Counted from the stretch's first letter, positions 16,861-25,783 are shown. The stretch is 41,810 nucleotides of DNA from an uncultured Flavobacteriales bacterium (GCA_903873905.1 CAIQQJ010000116.1:1-41810); one strand, 5' to 3'. Translations and numbers: made by a program. Notes: generated by a model from the letters alone, not told the origin.

Positions 16861-16907
16861 ATTAGTACATCACATATTAGCACATTTTTAATTTTTAATT
16901 AGCACAT
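16861..16907 (+). repeat. Three copies of ATTAG(C/T)ACAT upstream of rsmG
   Basis: ATTAGTACAT (16861-16870), ATTAGCACAT (16876-16885) and ATTAGCACAT (16898-16907) precede the rsmG ATG by 9-56 bases. Spacings of 15 and 22 bp are not helical-phase regular. This may be a dispersed Bacteroidota word or a regulatory site; no TAnnTTTG is seen here. Confidence 0.4.
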
Positions 16908-16916
16908 TAAATCACC

Positions 16917-17567
16917 ATGCCAAAAGATTTCCCTTCCATCGCACATTATTTTCCGGAATTGACAACTGGTCAGGTTGCACGTTTTACCCGACTTGTAGAT
17001 GTCTATAATTTCTGGAACGCACAGATAAACGTTATTTCCAGAAAGGATATGGATAATTTTTATCTGCATCATGTATTGCATAGCCTGGCGATTTCTCAAG
17101 TTATTAAATTCAAGCCGGGTTCTGAAATTCTGGATGTGGGAACGGGTGGAGGATTTCCAGGAATTCCATTGGCAATTATGTTTCCAGATGTGAAATTCCA
17201 TTTGGTGGATTCCATCGGAAAAAAAATAAAAGTGGTGAGTGAAGTGGCCAATGCGTTGCAACTGAAAAATGTTACCTGGCAACAAGTCCGTGCCGATGAA
17301 ATGCGTCACCAATATGATTTTATTGTTTCACGTGCGGTGGGTCAATGGAATGATTTGCATAGCTGGACAGCCCGTTTGCTGAAAAAGAAAAGTGAACATG
17401 AACTTGCAAATGGCTGGATCCTTTTAAAGGGTGGCGATTTGAAAGATGAATTCCGTTTGGTGACAAGAAAAATGGTGGAATATCCCATCAGCAATTATTT
17501 CAAGGAAGATTTTTTCGAAACAAAAAAGGTGATTTATATTCCGAATGCACCTGCGTCAGAAAGGTGA
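16917..17567 (+). CDS. rsmG: 16S rRNA (guanine(527)-N7)-methyltransferase RsmG
   Basis: RsmG (GidB) methylates G527 of 16S rRNA using S-adenosylmethionine. The 216-aa protein has the N-terminal NFWNAQINVISRKD motif, the SAM-binding loop ILDVGTGGGFPGIPLA at 71-86, the acidic HLVDSIGKK strand end, and the catalytic-region FIVSRAV near 142. The ATG at 16917 gives the usual length. It stands alone on the plus strand and is followed by an inverted repeat that probably ends transcription. Confidence 0.96.
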   Translation: MPKDFPSIAHYFPELTTGQVARFTRLVDVYNFWNAQINVISRKDMDNFYLHHVLHSLAISQVIKFKPGSEILDVGTGGGFPGIPLAIMFPDVKFHLVDSIGKKIKVVSEVANALQLKNVTWQQVRADEMRHQYDFIVSRAVGQWNDLHSWTARLLKKKSEHELANGWILLKGGDLKDEFRLVTRKMVEYPISNYFKEDFFETKKVIYIPNAPASER

Positions 17568-17579
17568 AAATGATTTCAA

Positions 17580-17655
17580 ATTTCAAATGTGCAGATTGCA
17601 GATGATGTAATAAAATACTTTTCCATCTGAAATTGGTAATCTGCACATCTGAAAT
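17580..17655. terminator. Long inverted repeat between convergent genes
   Basis: ATTTCAAATGTGCAGATT (17580-17597) is complementary at 17 of 18 positions to AATCTGCACATCTGAAAT (17638-17655), with a loop of 40 nt. It sits between rsmG and the minus-strand gene ending at 17661, so it could act in both directions. There is no T-run right after either arm, so factor-independent termination is uncertain. Confidence 0.45.
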
Positions 17656-17660
17656 CAACA

Positions 17661-18341
17661 TTACATATCCGAAAATTTATAGGTTTTGAAGTACATCACT
17701 TTCAAAGTGACTCCAACGGAACTGTGTGCGAAGGATTGTGCACTTCCATCGGCAGCATAATTTTGAATGTTCAGGAAGGGAGTGAAGCCATATTTGTAAT
17801 AACCTTCCCAATGAATTGTCCAAGCCATATGATTTTTCGCTGAGCCTCCCCAAACACTATACATTCCCAAACCTATTTTTACATTCGCTTCGTTTCCTGT
17901 TTTTATATTTGGATTGGTGGAATTCATTTTGAAATTGTAAACGTAATCCGCACCGGCAATCAGGTTGAGCACGCGCGCAAAACAATAACCATTTTTCTTC
18001 TTGCAATCGAACGTAAACAAATCCAATTTTCCTGTCAAACCCGTTCCAATTCCGTTTAAATGATAGGAGGACGCAACAACTGGAGATTCATTTGAACTTG
18101 GAATTGTTCCATTGTGTTGCACAAAAAACAATTCCGGATAAAGGCAGTTTTTCCATTCGTGCGTAATTCCAAAAGCAATAGCATTTCCTTGAGCAATTCC
18201 ATGACCGGATTTATTCAAGCGCGTATCATCAATGAAATTATAGGAAGCCGTAATTCCAAAATTATGTTTCGTTCTAACATAATGCTGAGCATTTCCATCA
18301 AAATAAAGGAACAAAACCGGAAGGATAATGAGCTTTTTCAT
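17661..18341 (-). CDS. Secreted barrel-like protein of unknown function
   Basis: The ATG at 18341 is chosen because it begins the signal peptide MKKLIILPVLFLYFDGNAQ; the frame extends 20 codons further without signal character. The 226-aa product has alternating hydrophobic strands (NFGITASYNFIDD, AIAFGITHEWKNCLYPELFF, VKIGLGMYSVWGG, AWTIHWEGYYKYGF, VGVTLKVMYFKTYKF) typical of an outer-membrane barrel. Three cysteines (CLYP, FDCKKKNGYC) are unusual for a barrel. It appears monocistronic, between the rsmG inverted repeat and the repeat cluster at 18391-18555. TATCTTTT at about 18380-18387 on its strand is a 7-of-8 match to the -7 element. The family is not recognised. Confidence 0.7.
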   Translation of the reverse strand: MKKLIILPVLFLYFDGNAQHYVRTKHNFGITASYNFIDDTRLNKSGHGIAQGNAIAFGITHEWKNCLYPELFFVQHNGTIPSSNESPVVASSYHLNGIGTGLTGKLDLFTFDCKKKNGYCFARVLNLIAGADYVYNFKMNSTNPNIKTGNEANVKIGLGMYSVWGGSAKNHMAWTIHWEGYYKYGFTPFLNIQNYAADGSAQSFAHSSVGVTLKVMYFKTYKFSDM

Positions 18342-18390
18342 GGTGGCGGGTTTTGCATTCATAATACAAGCTCTTTGAAAAAGATACAGA

Positions 18391-18470
18391 CTTCGATACA
18401 TTTTTTTGTCAGTGAATTATTTAATTCAAAAAGAGCAGTTGGGTTGACAAAAAAACACTCAGCCTGACAA
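18391..18470 (+). repeat. CTTCGATACA hairpin repeat, copy B
   Basis: Same head and tail as copy A (CTTCGATACA; CACTCAGCCTGACAA). The stem is TTTTTTTGTCA (18401-18411) with TGACAAAAAAA (18445-18455), a perfect 11 bp. Compared with copy A an A-T pair has become G-C, so both arms changed together. The loop sequence is unrelated to that of copy A. Confidence 0.75.
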
Positions 18471-18478
18471 ATTTTAAA

Positions 18479-18555
18479 TTGTCAGACTGCTTGTTTTTGT
18501 CGACTGTAGTATCTCAAATGAATTGAAAAGTTTATCCGACAAAAATGTATCGAAG
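18479..18555 (-). repeat. CTTCGATACA hairpin repeat, copy C, inverted
   Basis: On the minus strand this copy begins CTTCGATACATTTTTGTCG at 18555 and ends with CAGTCTGACAA. The stem arms are TTTTTGTCG (18494-18502 on plus) and CGACAAAAA (18537-18545). It faces copy B tail to tail, so the tails pair as CTGACAA...TTGTCAG at 18464-18485, and 18391-18555 forms one large inverted repeat. It lies two bases after the stop of the ABC transporter gene and could end that transcript. Confidence 0.72.
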
Positions 18556-18556
18556 C

Positions 18557-20458
18557 CTACGCCATTTCTCCTTGGAATTGTAATCTGCTCAAACTCCTGT
18601 AAAGACCATTGTCCATCGCAATGAGTTCTTCATGTGTTCCCGCTTCAACAACTTTTCCATTTTCAACAACAATTATTTTATCGGCATTTCTAATTGTTGC
18701 CAAGCGATGCGCAATGACGATTGAAGTTCTTCCAATCATCAATTTGTCGAGCGCCTCTTGCACAATTCTTTCACTTTCAGAATCAAGCGATGATGTTGCT
18801 TCGTCAAGAATAAGAATTGCAGGATTCTTCAAAACGGCTCGTGCAATGGCAATGCGTTGGCGTTGTCCACCCGAAAGTTGAATTCCCCTGTCACCAACCA
18901 GCGTATCAAATTTGTCAGGAAAACTTTCGATGAAGGAATAGGCATTTGCTTTTTTCGAAGCTTCAACAATTTCTTCGTCTGTAGAACCAGGTTTTCCGTA
19001 AGCAATGTTTTCTCGAATTGAGCCTCCGAACAATAAGACATCTTGCGGAACAATGGCCATATTCTCACGCAAATCCGTTAAGTCATATTCACGTGCATCT
19101 TTTCCATCAAAAAACAAATTTCCATTTTCCGGATCATAAAAACGAAGCAACAACTGTGCGATGGTTGATTTTCCAGAGCCACTCGGACCTACAATTGCGA
19201 TGGTCTCTCCTGCATTAGCAGAAAGAGAAATATTTTTCAAAACCTGAAATTCTTTTCGCGTAGGATAAGTAAAGGAAAGATTTTTCAATTCCAGTTTTCC
19301 TGAAAGTTTTAATCTGCGCCGTTCACGTTCCGGATTGGTGTCAATTGGTTCTGGTGTTTCATCAAGGATTTCAAAAATTCTTTCCGATGCGCCGACCGCA
19401 CGCTGGATTTGTGCGTACTGTTCCGGAATTCCACCAATAGAAGCGGCAACAAAAAGTGTGTACAATAAAAATTTCATCAAATCGCCGGCATACAAATTAT
19501 GGCCTATGGTCATTTGAACGCCAGCCCAAACCAAGACCATTATCGAACCAAATAGACAGAAAATAATGAAAGAGAAAAATCCGCCACGAGCACGTGCATA
19601 TCGCATCGCATTGATGAGAATGTTTCCTGTACTCTTAGTATAACGAGCAATTTCAAAAGACTCATTTGTAAATGATTTCACATTTGCAATTCCCTGCATG
19701 CTTTCTCCCACAATTACATTCGATTCTGCAACGCGGTCCTGAACTTCCCGAGAATATTTCCTGATTTTCCTTCCGAAAAAAACTGTAATCAATGCAACTG
19801 GGGGAATGATACACAACATCAACAAGGCCAACTTCCAAGAAATCAAACAAATCATCAATGTTCCTCCAATGATGATAATTAATTGTCGAAGAAATTCCGC
19901 AACACCTACTGTAAGCGTGTCTCCGATTTGAGTTATGTCAGCACTAATACGTGAATTTAATTCCGCAGCCTGATGTGAAGAAAAATAACTCATCGGCATT
20001 TTTAATAATTGAGAGAAAGTGCTTCTTCTCAAGGATGCAAGTAATTGTTCCGTTGCCTGTGAAAAAAACCAAACACGTCCAAAAGAGAAAACCGCTTGCA
20101 AGGCAAACAAAACAAGCAACATCAAACCAACTTTGTCAGCCATTGCCGTCAAATCAGTGGCTTGTTGCGCTGTTAGATAAACATTGTCCAGTTTTTCAGC
20201 ATTGGCCATGCTAGGAGGGCCAGCATGACTTCCTCCAATTAATCCCATCAATTTCCCTAAAAGTGCTGGAAAAACTATTGCTGTAGCTGCAGTAAGTCCA
20301 AGAAAAATTAATCCAACAAAAAATTTCCATTTGTGTGGACCTAGAAACGAAAAAAGACGAGTTGCAGACTTTAACGATTTCTTATTGATTTTCGCTTTCG
20401 GCATTTCTTCCTTTGAAGAAGATTCCGGACCGAATCCTTGACGTTGATGTTTGGCCAT
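18557..20458 (-). CDS. ABC transporter half-exporter, MsbA/multidrug type
   Basis: A 633-aa half-transporter with a membrane domain (about 40-340, six segments) fused to an ATPase domain (about 385-620). The ATPase shows Walker A GPSGSGKST, the Q-loop region MAIVPQDVLLFGGSIRENI, signature LSGGQRQRIAIARA, Walker B ILILDEATSSLDSESE and the H-loop IAHRLATI. Such proteins work as homodimers or heterodimers exporting lipids or drugs. MsbA-like LPS precursor flipping is possible, but the substrate cannot be decided from sequence. A 60-residue insertion between membrane segments 1 and 2 (LIGGSHAGPPSMANAEKLDN region) is larger than in E. coli MsbA. The ATG at 20458 has a -7 element upstream. Confidence 0.92.
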   Translation of the reverse strand: MAKHQRQGFGPESSSKEEMPKAKINKKSLKSATRLFSFLGPHKWKFFVGLIFLGLTAATAIVFPALLGKLMGLIGGSHAGPPSMANAEKLDNVYLTAQQATDLTAMADKVGLMLLVLFALQAVFSFGRVWFFSQATEQLLASLRRSTFSQLLKMPMSYFSSHQAAELNSRISADITQIGDTLTVGVAEFLRQLIIIIGGTLMICLISWKLALLMLCIIPPVALITVFFGRKIRKYSREVQDRVAESNVIVGESMQGIANVKSFTNESFEIARYTKSTGNILINAMRYARARGGFFSFIIFCLFGSIMVLVWAGVQMTIGHNLYAGDLMKFLLYTLFVAASIGGIPEQYAQIQRAVGASERIFEILDETPEPIDTNPERERRRLKLSGKLELKNLSFTYPTRKEFQVLKNISLSANAGETIAIVGPSGSGKSTIAQLLLRFYDPENGNLFFDGKDAREYDLTDLRENMAIVPQDVLLFGGSIRENIAYGKPGSTDEEIVEASKKANAYSFIESFPDKFDTLVGDRGIQLSGGQRQRIAIARAVLKNPAILILDEATSSLDSESERIVQEALDKLMIGRTSIVIAHRLATIRNADKIIVVENGKVVEAGTHEELIAMDNGLYRSLSRLQFQGEMA

Positions 20459-20477
20459 TTTTAAATTTTCAGTGGGG

Positions 20478-20485
20478 CAAATTTA
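20478..20485 (-). promoter_or_regulatory. Candidate -7 promoter element for the ABC exporter
   Basis: The minus strand reads TAAATTTG, matching TAnnTTTG, 19 bases upstream of the ATG at 20458. No TTTG is visible 19-21 bases further upstream. Confidence 0.45.
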
Positions 20486-20695
20486 CCGCTTATAAATCGA
20501 GATATATGAAAAGGAAACCAGAGGCCTTTAGCCAAAACCATAAACGATAATCTTTTTGACTACCACTTCAGCTTAACACTTCCGTCTGTTTTGTAGTCGT
20601 TTTCACCCCTATTTGAATTGTATTCCAGAAAAAGATATTTTTCGCTACTATAAGTGCCTTGAAAATCAGCCATTTGAATAATATTTTCGTCAGGA

Positions 20696-20726
20696 TTTGG
20701 AGTAAACGTAGATTCCCTTATCTTTG
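20696..20726 (+). promoter_or_regulatory. Bacteroidota-type promoter for rpmH
   Basis: TTTG at 20696-20699, a 19-base spacer, then TATCTTTG at 20719-20726: a full match to the Bacteroidota sigma-ABfr consensus (TTTG-N19-21-TAnnTTTG). It lies 26 bases upstream of the rpmH ATG. This is the best promoter in the window. Confidence 0.8.
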
Positions 20727-20752
20727 CAGTCCTATTAAAAATAAGTAAAGCA

Positions 20753-20911
20753 ATGGCACAACGCACGTACCAACCATCAAAACGTAAACGGAAAAACAAA
20801 CACGGATTCCGTGACCGCATGTCAACAGCTAACGGACGCCGTGTGCTTGCAGCTCGTCGCAAACGTGGCCGTAGAAAACTAACCGTTTCTAGCGAAAAAA
20901 CTCATAAGTAA
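20753..20911 (+). CDS. rpmH: 50S ribosomal protein L34
   Basis: A 52-aa, highly basic protein starting [20 protein letters not shown], with the family core [20 protein letters not shown] and a short C-terminal tail (SSEKTHK). L34 is a late-assembling component of the large ribosomal subunit. The whole bL34 motif is present. A consensus promoter precedes it and two hairpin/T-run terminators follow, so it is probably transcribed alone, although carB lies 198 bp downstream on the same strand. Confidence 0.98.
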   Translation: MAQRTYQPSKRKRKNKHGFRDRMSTANGRRVLAARRKRGRRKLTVSSEKTHK

Positions 20912-20935
20912 GAATGATTTTTCGAAACTCATATG

Positions 20936-20968
20936 AAAAGGTGTCGCTACGGTGTCACCTTTTTTTTT
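20936..20968 (+). terminator. Intrinsic terminator after rpmH
   Basis: AAAAGGTG (20936-20943) pairs with CACCTTTT (20956-20963) around a 12-nt loop, and the T-run continues to 20968. Located 25 bases after the rpmH stop. Confidence 0.8.
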
Positions 20969-20976
20969 GCGTATTT

Positions 20977-21002
20977 GCTTCCATAATGGAGGCATTTTTT
21001 TT
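20977..21002 (+). terminator. Second hairpin with T-run after rpmH
   Basis: GCTTCC-ATAA-TGGAGGC (20977-20993) forms a short stem with one G-T pair and is followed by eight T residues. Together with the terminator just upstream it looks like a tandem terminator insulating carB from rpmH. Confidence 0.55.
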
Positions 21003-21109
21003 GAATGTTCGCAAAATGTTAACAGCCGAGCCATCTGAAAATTGGCTAAGGTTTTATCCTCAAGTAATTTCGCACAACTTTCATTGCTTCTTCATTCTTT
21101 AAACTCGCC

Positions 21110-23929
21110 ATGCCAAAAGATAACTCCATCAAATCAGTACTGATCATCGGTAGCGGTCCAATTATTATTGGACAAGCCTGTGAATTTGATTACGCAGGTT
21201 CACAAGCTTCTCGTTCCTTGCGTGAAGAGGGAATTGAAGTCACTTTGATTAATAGCAATCCCGCTACAATCATGACGGATAAAGTGACGGCTGACAATAT
21301 TTATTTATTGCCCCTTACCACCCAATCAATTGTCAAGATTCTTGAGAAACACAAAATTGATGCGGTGTTGCCTACTATGGGCGGACAAACTGCGCTCAAT
21401 CTTGCACTGAAATGCGATGAGCTAGGCATTTGGAAAAAATATGGTGTGCGAATGATTGGAGTAGACATCGATGCAATAAAAGTTACTGAAGACCGTGATT
21501 TGTTTCGTGCACGAATGGAAAGTATTGGTGTGGCAATGGCTCCTTCTCATATTGCAAAATCATTTTTGGAAGGAAAAGAAATTGCACAACAATTTGGTTT
21601 TCCATTGGTGATTCGTCCTTCCTTCACACTCGGAGGAAGTGGAGGTGCAGTAGTTTATGTAAAAGAAGAATTTGATAAAGCACTCAATCGCGGATTACAA
21701 ACATCTCCGATTCACGAAGTGTTGATAGATAAAGCGGTTTTGGGATGGAAAGAATTTGAGTTGGAATTATTGCGTGATAACAATGACAATGTTTGCATCA
21801 TTTGTTCAATAGAGAATTTTGACCCAATGGGTGTTCACACAGGTGACTCGATCACCGTTGCGCCAGCCATGACACTGTCGGATTCAACATTCCAGCGCAT
21901 GCGTTCCATGGCCATCATGATGATGCGTTCCATTGGAAATTTTGCCGGTGGATGCAATGTTCAATTCGCTGTGAGTCCAGATGAAGAGGAAAAAATTATT
22001 GCGATTGAAATTAATCCGCGTGTATCACGTTCATCCGCGCTTGCATCAAAGGCAACGGGCTATCCAATTGCCAAAATCGCTTCTAAACTTGCGATTGGAT
22101 ATAATCTTGATGAACTAGAAAATCAAATTACAAAAAGTACTTCAGCTTATTTTGAACCAACACTTGATTATGTTATCGTAAAAATTCCGCGTTGGAATTT
22201 CGATAAGTTCAAAGGAGCGAATCGTGAATTGGGTTTCCAAATGAAATCGGTGGGTGAAGTGATGGCAATTGGAAGAAGTTTTCAGGAAGCTTTGCAAAAA
22301 GCATGTCAGAGTTTGGAAATAAAACGAAATGGATTAGGTGCTGATGGAAAAGAAATTACCAATCAAGCGGAATTGCTAAATGCATTGGAACGTCCATCAT
22401 GGAATCGTTTGTTCATGATTTATGATGCGATCAAATTAGGAATTGCTGTCAAGACAATTCAGAAACTCACGAAAATCGATCCTTGGTTTTTGAATCAGAT
22501 TGAAGAGTTGGTTGCTGTTGAAAAGGAAATTGAAAAATATTCCATTCATAACATTCCACGCGATTTGATGTACGAAGCAAAACAAAAAGGTTATGCTGAT
22601 CGTCAGATTGCTCATCTACTGCGTTGTTTGGAAAGTGAAGTTTTCAATAAGCGCCGAGATGAAATGAATATCAAACGCGTATATAAACTGGTAGATACAT
22701 GCGCAGCTGAATTTGAAGCAAGAACACCGTATTATTATTCTACGTTTGAAGATGAAAATGAATCGATCTGTTCTGATAAAAAGAAAATAGTTGTTCTTGG
22801 TTCAGGTCCAAATCGAATTGGTCAGGGAATTGAATTTGATTATTCCTGTGTGCATGGAGTTTTAGCTGCGAAAGAATGCGGTTATGAAACCATCATGATC
22901 AATTGCAATCCGGAAACTGTTTCAACTGATTTTAATGTTGCGGATAAATTATATTTCGAACCAGTTTTTTGGGAACACATTTACGAAATCATTTTGCATG
23001 AAAAGCCTGAAGGTGTAATCGTGCAATTAGGTGGACAAACAGCTTTGAAGTTGGCGGAAAAACTGGAGCGTTACGGAATAAAAATTATTGGTACCGATTA
23101 CAAGTCATTGGATCTTGCTGAAGATCGTGGAAGCTTTTCTACGCTTTTGAAAGACAATGGAATTCCATATCCGAAATTCGGTGTGATTGAAGATGCTGAT
23201 CAGGCAATTGAACTTTCACGTCAGTTGGGATTTCCATTGTTGGTTCGACCATCGTATGTACTTGGTGGACAAAACATGAAAATTGTCATCAATGAAGAAG
23301 AGTTGGAGCAGCATGTGGTGAAATTGTTGAATGATATTCCTGGGAATAAAGTTTTGCTCGATAATTTTCTTGAAAATGCAATTGAAGCGGAAGCAGATGC
23401 GATTTGTGATGGAGAAGATGTTTATATCATTGGCATCATGGAGCATATTGAACCTGCAGGAATTCATTCCGGCGATTCGTATGCAGTTTTGCCAACATTC
23501 GATCTTTCGGAAAAAGTTTTGGATCAAATAAAAGCCCACACGAAGAAAATCGCAATTGCATTGAAGACTGTTGGTTTGTTGAATATTCAATTCGCAGTGA
23601 AGGATGAAGTGGTATATATCATCGAAGCGAATCCTCGAGCTTCACGTACGGTTCCGTTCATTGCGAAAGCGTATGATGAACCTTATGTGAATTATGCAAC
23701 GAAATTAATGCTCGGTGCGAAAAAAGTAAAAGATTTCAAATTCAATCCAAAGAAAATTGGATACGCAATTAAAATACCAGTTTTCTCCTATGAGAAATTC
23801 CCCGAAGTTCAGAAGGAATTAGGACCTGAAATGAAATCCACTGGCGAAGCAATTTATTTCATTGACGATTTACACGACGAGTTTTTCCATCAAATTTATT
23901 CAGAGCGGAATTTGTATTTGAGTAAATAA
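21110..23929 (+). CDS. carB: Carbamoyl-phosphate synthase large subunit without MGS domain
   Basis: CarB makes carbamoyl phosphate from bicarbonate, ammonia (delivered by CarA) and two ATP, for pyrimidine and arginine synthesis. The 939-aa protein has two homologous ATP-grasp halves. The first begins SVLIIGSGPIIIGQACEFDYAG and the second VVLGSGPNRIGQGIEFDYSC near residue 564. Each half has a NPE/NPA loop, a GGQTALNLA or GGQTALKLA motif, an RPSFTLGGSGG or RPSYVLGGQNM grasp motif and an EINPRVSRSSALASK or EANPRASRTVPFIAK end. It stops after FIDDLHDEFFHQIYSERNLYLSK, where E. coli CarB (about 1073 aa) continues into the methylglyoxal-synthase-like allosteric domain. I recall the shorter form as usual in Flavobacteriia-type CarB. 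carA is not in the window. Confidence 0.97.
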   Translation: MPKDNSIKSVLIIGSGPIIIGQACEFDYAGSQASRSLREEGIEVTLINSNPATIMTDKVTADNIYLLPLTTQSIVKILEKHKIDAVLPTMGGQTALNLALKCDELGIWKKYGVRMIGVDIDAIKVTEDRDLFRARMESIGVAMAPSHIAKSFLEGKEIAQQFGFPLVIRPSFTLGGSGGAVVYVKEEFDKALNRGLQTSPIHEVLIDKAVLGWKEFELELLRDNNDNVCIICSIENFDPMGVHTGDSITVAPAMTLSDSTFQRMRSMAIMMMRSIGNFAGGCNVQFAVSPDEEEKIIAIEINPRVSRSSALASKATGYPIAKIASKLAIGYNLDELENQITKSTSAYFEPTLDYVIVKIPRWNFDKFKGANRELGFQMKSVGEVMAIGRSFQEALQKACQSLEIKRNGLGADGKEITNQAELLNALERPSWNRLFMIYDAIKLGIAVKTIQKLTKIDPWFLNQIEELVAVEKEIEKYSIHNIPRDLMYEAKQKGYADRQIAHLLRCLESEVFNKRRDEMNIKRVYKLVDTCAAEFEARTPYYYSTFEDENESICSDKKKIVVLGSGPNRIGQGIEFDYSCVHGVLAAKECGYETIMINCNPETVSTDFNVADKLYFEPVFWEHIYEIILHEKPEGVIVQLGGQTALKLAEKLERYGIKIIGTDYKSLDLAEDRGSFSTLLKDNGIPYPKFGVIEDADQAIELSRQLGFPLLVRPSYVLGGQNMKIVINEEELEQHVVKLLNDIPGNKVLLDNFLENAIEAEADAICDGEDVYIIGIMEHIEPAGIHSGDSYAVLPTFDLSEKVLDQIKAHTKKIAIALKTVGLLNIQFAVKDEVVYIIEANPRASRTVPFIAKAYDEPYVNYATKLMLGAKKVKDFKFNPKKIGYAIKIPVFSYEKFPEVQKELGPEMKSTGEAIYFIDDLHDEFFHQIYSERNLYLSK

Positions 23930-24037
23930 TTAATTTTCCGTGCCTCCGCGTCTGCGTTGTATTATTTGTGATTTTCATGTAGCTCCTTTTAATAAATTGA
24001 TCGCCTTTCTAAGGAAAGAACGATTTACATTAGCATT

Positions 24038-25783
24038 ATGAATAATTCTCAATTGAAATTAGGTCTCGTACTATTTTTCTTTTTGCCAATTTTTATTTCC
24101 GCACAAAAAGTTGAATCGAGAAAAGTGTTCACCACAACTCCAACTTACGATGAAATCATTTCCACCTACACCGCATTGGTTAAGGGAAGCAAAATTGCGC
24201 AGTTCAAGGAAAATGGGACAACTGATATTGGAAAACCATTGCATCTCTTAGTTATTTCAAAAGACGGGAAATTTGATCCATCCAGCAATTCTTCAAAAAC
24301 AAAAATTCTAATCAACAACGGAATTCATCCTGGAGAACCTGATGGTGTTGATGCCTGTATTGAATTGACAAAAGCATTTCTTGCGCATCCCGAAATGCTT
24401 CCTGGAAATGTTGTGATCTTAATTATTCCAATTTATAATGTTGATGGATGTTTGAATAGAGGGAATATTAGTCGTGCGAATCAAAATGGTCCAGAAGAAT
24501 ATGGATTCCGAGGCAATTCAAAAAATTTGGATCTCAATCGTGATTTCATAAAATGCGATGCACAGAATACAATTTCGTTTGAGAAAATATTTCAGCAATG
24601 GAAGCCAGATGTTTTTATTGATACACATGTTTCTGACGGAGCGGATTATCAATACGTGATGACATTGATCGCAACGCAAAGAAATAAACTGAATCCAATT
24701 GAAGCAAATTTCATGGATAAGGAAATGGTTCCTGCACTATATTCCGCAATGAAAGAAAAAAAATATGACATGTGTCCCTATGTAGAATCTATTGGAGAAA
24801 CTCCAGAATCAGGAATCGAGGGGTTTCTGGAAACGCCAAGGTTTTCTACTGGTTACACTTCACTTTTTAATTGTTTGAGTTTTGTAACGGAAACGCACAT
24901 GTGGAAACCTTACAATGATAGAGTGTGGGCCACGTATGAATTTCTTCTTTCCACAATAAATTATTGTTCGAAACAAAATGACACGATTAAGAAACTCCAC
25001 CGTGATGCTGATGATTTTGTTGCCAGTGAAAAAAAATATTCTTTGAATTGGGCATTAGACACTACTCAATTCGAATGGATATCTTTCCGTGGTTTTGAAG
25101 CGAAACATAAATTGTCGGAAGTTTCAGGTCTTCAAAGATTGTATTATGATAGAAATGCACCTTATGAAAAACAAATTAAATTTTACAATACTTATTCTTC
25201 AACGGCTAATGTCATTGCACCATTGATGTACATCATTCCCCAATCTTATTCGAAAGTAATTGAACGATTGCAATTGAATAATGTCACAATGAAATGTTTG
25301 AAAAAAGATACTGCTATTAAAGTTGGTGTTTATTATATCAACGATTATAAATCGCCGAATTCGCCATATGAATCGCATTATTTGCATTCGAAAATTAAAA
25401 TTTCAAGCGACACACAACTCATTCAATATTACAAAGGTGATTTTGTAATTCAAGTCAATCAATCCTGCAATCGATATATTGTTGAAACCTTGGAACCTGA
25501 AGGTGGTGATAGCTTTTTTGCATGGAATTTTTTCGATGGAATTCTTCAACAGAAAGAATGGTTTAGTGATTATATTTTTGAAGAGCAGGCCGATAGTATT
25601 TTGAAAAGTAATCCTGCAATAAAAGCGCAATTGATGACAAAAAAAATATCTGACACAACTTTTGCGAAAAGTAATTGGGCGCAATTGAGTTTCATTTACC
25701 GCAATTCCGGATACATGGAAAAATCATTTGATCGGTATCCTGTTGGAAGATTGAATCAATTTGCCAAATTACCTTTGGAATAA
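24038..25783 (+). CDS. Secreted M14-family zinc carboxypeptidase
   Basis: A 581-aa protein with signal peptide MNNSQLKLGLVLFFFLPIFISAQ. The M14 zinc site is visible as H97-x2-E100 in NGIHPGEPDG and His197 in VFIDTHVSDG. NLDLNRDF at 163-170 supplies the substrate-binding Asn-Arg pair, and Glu285 in FVTETHMW is the likely catalytic base. A C-terminal region of about 250 residues with beta-rich character follows. It is probably a periplasmic or outer-membrane-facing peptidase. TACATTAG, a 7-of-8 match to the -7 element, ends five bases before the ATG. It lies 108 bp after carB; that gap contains the phrase GCCTCCGCGTCTGCGTT and no clear terminator. Confidence 0.88.
   Translation: MNNSQLKLGLVLFFFLPIFISAQKVESRKVFTTTPTYDEIISTYTALVKGSKIAQFKENGTTDIGKPLHLLVISKDGKFDPSSNSSKTKILINNGIHPGEPDGVDACIELTKAFLAHPEMLPGNVVILIIPIYNVDGCLNRGNISRANQNGPEEYGFRGNSKNLDLNRDFIKCDAQNTISFEKIFQQWKPDVFIDTHVSDGADYQYVMTLIATQRNKLNPIEANFMDKEMVPALYSAMKEKKYDMCPYVESIGETPESGIEGFLETPRFSTGYTSLFNCLSFVTETHMWKPYNDRVWATYEFLLSTINYCSKQNDTIKKLHRDADDFVASEKKYSLNWALDTTQFEWISFRGFEAKHKLSEVSGLQRLYYDRNAPYEKQIKFYNTYSSTANVIAPLMYIIPQSYSKVIERLQLNNVTMKCLKKDTAIKVGVYYINDYKSPNSPYESHYLHSKIKISSDTQLIQYYKGDFVIQVNQSCNRYIVETLEPEGGDSFFAWNFFDGILQQKEWFSDYIFEEQADSILKSNPAIKAQLMTKKISDTTFAKSNWAQLSFIYRNSGYMEKSFDRYPVGRLNQFAKLPLE

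Noticed and set aside
20560-20862. A real minus-strand gene overlapping rpmH
   Set aside because: Its N-terminal half is the antisense of rpmH with arginine-rich nonsense; only the last 45 codons look protein-like, so it is listed as a possible remnant instead.
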